64,000 nt of DNA from Nocardioides cavernae (lineage in GTDB: Bacteria; Actinomycetota; Actinomycetes; Propionibacteriales; Nocardioidaceae): NCBI RefSeq assembly GCF_016907475.1, contig NZ_JAFBCA010000001.1, positions 1,860,001-1,924,000 on the forward strand. The letters are read 5' to 3'. The translations under genes were made by a program, and so were the position numbers. Of the stretch, positions 59,576 through 64,000 are shown one piece after another. Position 1 is the stretch's first letter, and each line of letters begins with the position of its first letter. Under the pieces are notes generated by a model, which was not told the DNA's origin, searched no databases, and worked only from the letters and a program-made list of their open reading frames with translations.

Positions 59576-60988
59576 TCAGGTGAAGTAGAGGTCGACTCCT
59601 GCGGGCGCCTCGAGGATCTCCCGTCCGTGGGCGGGATCGATGCGGCGGGTGCCGAGGTGGTCGACGACGAAAGCGAGGCCGTGTGGGGTGAGCCAGACGT
59701 AGCGGCCGTCGCCGCACTGGCGGGACCGGAAGCCCGCATGGGTCTTCCAGCGGTGGTGTCGTCGACCGAGCGGCCCGGAGTTGTGGGAGCCCGTCTGCTG
59801 GTCCGGTGGGCCGGTGTCGGCGTAGGGCGTGGGGTGGTCGTAGTCGACGCGGCGGCTGGTGGAGGTGGCGAACGGCCAGTAGTCGCCTCCGGTGGTGAGG
59901 TAGACGTGCTCCTTCAGCGACTCGGGGTGCTCGTAGGCCGTCGACCGCACGCGGGAGGACAGGTCACGCACGGGGCGGACCGTCAGCCGGGTCCGGCCCA
60001 GCAGCGAGCACAGCGCCGACAGCGGCGCTGGTCCCAAGCCCTCGACCCGGGCGACGGCGTCGGCGCCGGAGAGTGCGGCTTCGTGGAGGTGGACGTGGAG
60101 CACGGCCGTCGGCGTGAGGGCGGAGAGGTCCGTGGACCGGAGAGCCTCGAGGAGATCGGCGGGGAACGCGGTGGCACGGCTGGGCTCGGCGCTGCCCTCG
60201 GTGCCCGGCAGGGCGTCGTCGGTGTGCTCGACGAGCAGCTGGAGCAGCTCGGCCGGCCGGGCGAGGAAGCCGAAGGCGATCGCGCGCAGCTCGTCGGCGC
60301 CCGTGCCGGGGTGGGTGGGGGAGAGGATCTCGGCCACTCGCTGGACAGTGGCCTCGACCCACACGGCGTCCCCGGCGGCGATGCGGGCGATGACGGTGCG
60401 CAGCCCGAACTCGTCCGTGCGGCCGGCCCCGACATAGCGGCGGGCCTTCTCGGCCTCGACGCGCGCGTCGTGGAGGGTCGGGTCGGCCTCGATGACCTTG
60501 GCCTCGGCGACGGCGAGCACACGCCCACCGGCTTCGTGGGCGATGACCCGCGCGACCGCGGCGTCGACGACCCCGACCCGCGCGGCGGGCAGGTGTCGTG
60601 ACTGCTTGGCCACGCGCCGTGCGATGAACACCTCGGCCAGGCCGGAGCGGACCACGGCCCAGGTCAGCGGCAGGCGGTGCTGCAGGTCGAGCACGTCGGC
60701 GAGCGCGTTGCCCGTGGCGGTGACGCCCGTGCCGCGGGCGAGGGCGATCTCCCCGAGGCAGAAGTCCTGCACGCCCGGCGTGCCCTCCCCGCCGAGACGG
60801 ACCAGCACGTCTCCGAGCCGCCGCGCGTGAGCACCGTCGGGGCCCTCGGTCGGGTCGGTGGAGTGGACGGCTGCCCACTGGGCGAGGACCTCGAGGTCGC
60901 GGACCTCGGCGAGCCGACGGTCTCGCACCGCGCCGGACGCCAGGGCCAGCAGGGCCGCCGCGTCGAGCTCGGAGAGGGTGTCGGTCAT
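59576..60988 (-). CDS. DUF222 and HNH-endonuclease-like protein (13E12 family)
   Basis: A 470-residue member of the multicopy 13E12 repeat family common in Mycobacteriales and Nocardioides. The DUF222 domain covers about residues 20-290; the C-terminal part (VDYDHPTPYADTGPPDQQTG, SHNSGPLGRRHHRWKTHAGF) is an HNH-like fold. The zinc Cys residues of the usual CxxxH motif are replaced (GRRHHR instead of CRRHHR). Function is uncertain; a mobile-element or homing role is suspected for the family. TACAAT 7 nt before the ATG supports the start used here. Confidence 0.85.
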   Translation of the reverse strand: MTDTLSELDAAALLALASGAVRDRRLAEVRDLEVLAQWAAVHSTDPTEGPDGAHARRLGDVLVRLGGEGTPGVQDFCLGEIALARGTGVTATGNALADVLDLQHRLPLTWAVVRSGLAEVFIARRVAKQSRHLPAARVGVVDAAVARVIAHEAGGRVLAVAEAKVIEADPTLHDARVEAEKARRYVGAGRTDEFGLRTVIARIAAGDAVWVEATVQRVAEILSPTHPGTGADELRAIAFGFLARPAELLQLLVEHTDDALPGTEGSAEPSRATAFPADLLEALRSTDLSALTPTAVLHVHLHEAALSGADAVARVEGLGPAPLSALCSLLGRTRLTVRPVRDLSSRVRSTAYEHPESLKEHVYLTTGGDYWPFATSTSRRVDYDHPTPYADTGPPDQQTGSHNSGPLGRRHHRWKTHAGFRSRQCGDGRYVWLTPHGLAFVVDHLGTRRIDPAHGREILEAPAGVDLYFT

Positions 60989-60995
60989 GCGTTCG

Positions 60996-61001
60996 ATTGT
61001 A
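60996..61001 (-). promoter_or_regulatory. -10 box of the DUF222 gene
   Basis: TACAAT on the minus strand, 7 nt before ATG 60988. Confidence 0.5.
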
Positions 61002-61055
61002 GGCGTCACCACCGACATCGGGCCTGGTCAGGCGGTTCGTGGCTATCAACCGGGA

Positions 61056-61715
61056 TCAGGTCGACGCATCGCGCGAGGCCGCCCTCGTGCGGATCCACGT
61101 CACGAGCTGTCGGGTGCCCTCCAGCGCAGGCGCGGTCGAGGTTGCCAGCATGAGGTCGAGCTGCCCGTCGAGCTCGTCGCTCGTCCCCGAGTCCGACAGC
61201 AGGACCGCGAGGCCGGTGGCGACGTACCCGGGGGCGTGCTCGCGGGTGAAGAACCCCAGGTCGCCGGTGCGAGCCTGCTCCACCATCGCCTCACGGTCGA
61301 GCAGCTTCTCCAGGGTGGGCCACCCGTCTGCGTCCAGCCTCCGGACCATGTCGGCCACCACCTGCTCGACCGCCCGCGGCCGGTCCACCCGCCACCACTG
61401 GTCGGTGCCGGCTGGGGCACCGGTCGGTTGGAGGCGCCGCCGATAGAGCCCCCACGACTCGGGCAATGCCTTCGGTCGACGGCCGAGGGTCGTCTCCATC
61501 GACGCCGCCCAGGGCTCCGGCACCACGGACAGGTTGATCACGTACCTCGCCGAGCTGGCCGAGCTGTAGCTCGAGCCCTGCAGGTTCACGATCGCGCAGT
61601 CGCCCAGCTCGTTGGTCCGACGCCACGTGCGGCCCGAGCCCTTGAAGCCGTGCGCCCGCGCTGCCGGCGCCAGGACCTCGCGCACCGCGTCGCGGAACGC
61701 CGCCTGGATCGTCAC
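61056..61715 (-). CDS. DUF4304-family protein
   Basis: A 219-residue protein whose first 130 residues (FRDAVREVLAPAARAHGFKG, GRTWRRTNELGDCAIVNLQG, SSARYVINLSVVPEPWAASM, ESWGLYRRRLQP, DQWWRV) match DUF4304, a domain of unknown function found near toxins and in phage-related contexts. The C-terminal part is helical (VEQVVADMVRRLDADGWPTL). GTG 61715 is preferred over the ATG at 61742 because TACGGT lies 6 nt upstream. Confidence 0.78.
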   Translation of the reverse strand: MTIQAAFRDAVREVLAPAARAHGFKGSGRTWRRTNELGDCAIVNLQGSSYSSASSARYVINLSVVPEPWAASMETTLGRRPKALPESWGLYRRRLQPTGAPAGTDQWWRVDRPRAVEQVVADMVRRLDADGWPTLEKLLDREAMVEQARTGDLGFFTREHAPGYVATGLAVLLSDSGTSDELDGQLDLMLATSTAPALEGTRQLVTWIRTRAASRDAST

Positions 61716-61721
61716 CCGGTG

Positions 61722-61727
61722 ACCGTA
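61722..61727 (-). promoter_or_regulatory. -10 box of the DUF4304 gene
   Basis: TACGGT on the minus strand, 6 nt before GTG 61715. Within 80 bp of the divergent HIT promoter. Confidence 0.45.
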
Positions 61728-61792
61728 CGTGAAGGCCGCCAAGAGGCGGCGGCTCAGCCGCGGTCACGCGGGCGATGGTCGGTGCCCCGTGG

Positions 61793-61798
61793 CACCAT
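61793..61798 (+). promoter_or_regulatory. -10 box of the HIT gene
   Basis: CACCAT 7 nt before GTG 61806; a weaker match of the same kind. Confidence 0.35.
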
Positions 61799-61805
61799 CC
61801 GTGAC

Positions 61806-62222
61806 GTGGACGGATGCGTGTTCTGCCAGATCATCTCGGGCGAGGTGCCCGGTCACCTGGTGCTGGAGACCGACGACCTGGTGGCGTTCCTCGACGCCCG
61901 GCCGGTCTTCAAGGGGCACGTCCTGCTCGTGCCCCGCACCCACCTCGAGACGCTCCCGGACCTCCCCGCGGGTCAGCGAGACGGGTTCCTGGCGGCGGCC
62001 CAGCGGCTCGCGACGGCGGTCAAGGACGCCCTCGGCGCGCAGGGGTCGTTCGTGGCGATCAACAACACGGTCAGCCAGTCCGTCCCGCACCTCCACCTCC
62101 ACGTGGTCCCGCGCACCAAGGGCGACGGGCTGCGCGGCTTCTTCTGGCCGCGCACGAAGTACGGCGACGGCGAGGCGGCGGCGTACGCCGAACGGCTCCG
62201 GGACGCCCTCGCGAACGGCTGA
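61806..62222 (+). CDS. HIT-family nucleotide hydrolase or transferase
   Basis: A 138-residue HIT protein. The start MDGCVFCQIISGEVPGHLVLETDDLVAFLD carries the zinc Cys-x-x-Cys of the subfamily, and VPHLHLHVVPRTKGDGLRGFFW the catalytic histidine triad H-x-H-x-H. HIT proteins hydrolyse AMP-linked or dinucleotide polyphosphates in the cytoplasm. GTG 61806 is in frame and gives the expected N-terminus; a downstream GTG exists. It is convergent with a PAP2 gene that ends 4 bp away. Confidence 0.93.
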   Translation: MDGCVFCQIISGEVPGHLVLETDDLVAFLDARPVFKGHVLLVPRTHLETLPDLPAGQRDGFLAAAQRLATAVKDALGAQGSFVAINNTVSQSVPHLHLHVVPRTKGDGLRGFFWPRTKYGDGEAAAYAERLRDALANG

Positions 62223-62226
62223 CCGG

Positions 62227-63279
62227 TCAGGAGCGGACCTGCTCCTCCTCGCGGGCCCGGGCCTCGCCGAGCGACCACGTCCGGTCGCGGCGCCGGAGCG
62301 GGTGTCCGGTCGTCCAGGCGGCGAGCACCAGGGACAGCGTGCCGACTGCGAACCCGCCGAGGACGTCGACGAAGAAGTGCCACCCCAGGTAGACGGTGGA
62401 CAGGCAGGTCAGCGCGGCGAAGGCCCAGCCGGTCAGACGCACCCAGCGGGGGAGCCGGAGCAGCTCCATCACCAGGCACGTGGTGACCGTGATCGCCACG
62501 TGGAGCGACGCGAAGGCAGCGACGGTCTGCACGGCGCGGGTGTCCCAGGCGTCGGCCAGCACGGCGACGCGGTCGTCGAGCAGGAGGTCCTGCACGGCGG
62601 TGTTGAACGTCCGGGGCAGCCCGGTGAACTCCTGCGGTCGCGAGTAGATCGGCCCGAGGGACGGGACGAGGTAGTAGACGGCCACGCCGAGCAGCCAGTT
62701 GAAGGAGACGGCCGTGACGTAGAGGGCGCCGGTGATGGATCGCCGCGTCCACACGAGCGCGACGGCCAGCGCCGCCGGCACCAGCCCGATCCACAGCACG
62801 TAGACGCCGGAAAGCAGCCAGGCGGCCCAGCTGGTGCCGAGGACGTGGTGGAGGACGACGGCCGGGTCGTGGCCCAGCCACAGCAGGCGGTCCATCCGGT
62901 GCAGCTCGGTGTCCCACAGGCGGTCGTTGACGAACGGCAGGTAGCCCTTGAGGTTGCGGAACGCGACGTAGGCGACGTACCACGCCACGAGCCCGCTCAG
63001 GGTGAACCACACCTGCTCCCGCGTCCACCGGGCGCGGACCACGGTGCGCAGCGCTGCCCAGGCGCCGGGGCGCGGCGTCGTGCGGATGTACGCCGCCCAC
63101 CGCGCGACGACGTCGAGGAGCACGGCGGCCAGCACGATCACCGGCAGCCGCACCCAGGTCGGGACCGAGACGCCGTCGGGGTCGCGAACGGGCAGGTGGT
63201 AGGCGGCCGCGACCACCCATGTGGCCACCGCCATGGCGACGGCGACGCCGATCGCGCCGCGGAAGTACCCCCGACCCAT
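62227..63279 (-). CDS. PAP2-superfamily membrane phosphatase or lipid transferase
   Basis: A 350-residue membrane protein with about nine segments. PAP2 motifs: LWDTELHRMDRLLWLG upstream, FASLHVAI (His of C2) and YLGWHFFVDVLGGFAVG (His and Asp of C3) near the end. The longer length and the layout resemble inositol-phosphorylceramide synthase-like PAP2 proteins of actinobacteria, which make inositol lipids; simple lipid phosphatase activity is possible. Start ATG 63279 is set by TACCGT 7 nt upstream. Confidence 0.85.
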   Translation of the reverse strand: MGRGYFRGAIGVAVAMAVATWVVAAAYHLPVRDPDGVSVPTWVRLPVIVLAAVLLDVVARWAAYIRTTPRPGAWAALRTVVRARWTREQVWFTLSGLVAWYVAYVAFRNLKGYLPFVNDRLWDTELHRMDRLLWLGHDPAVVLHHVLGTSWAAWLLSGVYVLWIGLVPAALAVALVWTRRSITGALYVTAVSFNWLLGVAVYYLVPSLGPIYSRPQEFTGLPRTFNTAVQDLLLDDRVAVLADAWDTRAVQTVAAFASLHVAITVTTCLVMELLRLPRWVRLTGWAFAALTCLSTVYLGWHFFVDVLGGFAVGTLSLVLAAWTTGHPLRRRDRTWSLGEARAREEEQVRS

Positions 63280-63286
63280 GCTTGGC

Positions 63287-63292
63287 ACGGTA
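63287..63292 (-). promoter_or_regulatory. -10 box of the PAP2 gene
   Basis: TACCGT on the minus strand, 7 nt before ATG 63279. Confidence 0.45.
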
Positions 63293-63412
63293 TGACACCC
63301 GCCGCGGCAGCGCGAGCGGTCTGCACCGGATCTCCACAACTCGGGTGAGCCCCCCGCGACGCCACGCACTACCCTCACGGACAGACGTCACCGAGCCTGA
63401 GGAGTCATCGAG

Positions 63413-64000
63413 ATGGGTCGCTACGACCGCCGCGTCGCCGTCATCACCGGAGCTGCGCGAGGCATCGGCTTCGGCATCGCGCAGCGCCTCGCGAGCGAGG
63501 GCGCGTCCATCGCGATCCTCGACCTCGACGAGGCCGCCGCCCAGGAGGCCGCCGGCCGTCTCGAGCTCGCCGACGGTGCCCGCGCGGTGGGCATCGGCTG
63601 CGACGTCGTCGACGCCGCCGCCGCCGAGGCCTCCGTGCAGCGGGTGGTCGACGAGCTCGGCGGGATCCACGTCCTGGTCAACAACGCCGGCATCACCCGC
63701 GACAACCTGCTCTTCAAGATGACCGAGGAGGACTGGGACCTGGTGATGAACGTCCACCTCAAGGGCGTCTTCAACATGACCAAGGCCGCTCAGTCCCGGT
63801 TCGTGGAGCAGAAGTACGGCAAGATCCTCAACCTGTCGAGCGTCTCCGCCCTCGGCAACCGCGGCCAGGCCAACTACTCCGCGGCCAAGATGGGCATCCA
63901 GGGCCTCACCCGCACGCTCGGCATCGAGCTCGGCCCGTTCGGCATCACCGCCAACGCCATCGCACCGGGGTTCATCGCCACCGAGATGACCGACGCCACC
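63413..64000 (+). CDS. fabG: FabG-like short-chain dehydrogenase/reductase (runs off the end)
   Basis: At least 196 residues of a classical SDR, cut by the window end. Nucleotide-binding TGAARGIGFGIAQRL, the NNAG motif (LVNNAGITRDNLLFKM), catalytic Ser (ILNLSSVSALGN), Tyr-x-x-x-Lys (NYSAAKMG) and APGFIATEMT are all typical of 3-oxoacyl-ACP or acetoacetyl-CoA reductases of fatty-acid or polyhydroxyalkanoate metabolism. A TGAGGAG ribosome site lies 13 nt before ATG 63413. The last about 50 residues are missing. Confidence 0.9.
   Translation, partial: MGRYDRRVAVITGAARGIGFGIAQRLASEGASIAILDLDEAAAQEAAGRLELADGARAVGIGCDVVDAAAAEASVQRVVDELGGIHVLVNNAGITRDNLLFKMTEEDWDLVMNVHLKGVFNMTKAAQSRFVEQKYGKILNLSSVSALGNRGQANYSAAKMGIQGLTRTLGIELGPFGITANAIAPGFIATEMTDAT

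Overview
The window is high-GC DNA from an actinobacterium, most likely Nocardioides or a close relative in the Propionibacteriales. The reasons are the GC-rich third codon positions, many GTG starts, an NAD-type large glutamate dehydrogenase, a TreX/TreY/TreZ trehalose locus, a split LigD/Ku repair locus, a DUF222 (13E12) HNH gene, and a strong habit of placing a TAnnnT -10 box 6-8 nt before the start codon (leaderless transcription). The genus is inferred from gene content only.

Layout. 1-8.9 kb: 3' part of glutamate dehydrogenase; a divergent cupin/TetR pair around a perfect palindromic operator; a TauE-like exporter and a GntR/FadR regulator; then a tightly coupled operon of MatC-type dicarboxylate carrier, class III CoA-transferase and fused carboxyltransferase. 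I read this as a possible compact malonate-degradation module. 8.9-12.7 kb: three tandem 50-bp imperfect palindromes, then the end-joining locus with Ku diverging from an operon of ATP-dependent ligase, secreted L,D-transpeptidase-like protein and LigD polymerase domain. 12.7-19.9 kb: orphan OmpR-type response regulator and a 2090-residue secreted repeat protein.

19.9-27.6 kb: accessory region of lower-GC, unusual codon use. It holds small unknown proteins, a truncated three-gene cassette, and an 834-residue membrane alpha/beta-hydrolase-like protein. Scattered in it are pieces of a Tad pilus locus: an N-terminal cpaF fragment, a C-terminal tadE-like fragment and an apparently intact tadG-like gene. 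The island therefore seems to have replaced most of a Tad locus.

27.6-40.5 kb: glgX-treY-treZ, then the core block prfB-ftsE-ftsX-M23 peptidase-smpB and an amidohydrolase. 40.5-49.6 kb: a sugar locus (ROK repressor, ABC importer, NagZ-like glycosidase, ROK kinase) and a CNNM-type membrane protein, which lie between smpB and ssrA (tmRNA). 49.7-64 kb: mixed small genes, including a protein with nine 9-residue repeats, RDD, TerD, a divergent SnoaL/MerR pair, a signal-less BtuF-like protein, a PAS protein with a kinase-like stub but no ATPase domain, GtrA, MFS, an Imm5-like protein, an Excalibur-nuclease, DUF222-HNH, DUF4304, HIT, PAP2, and the start of a FabG-like reductase running off the end.
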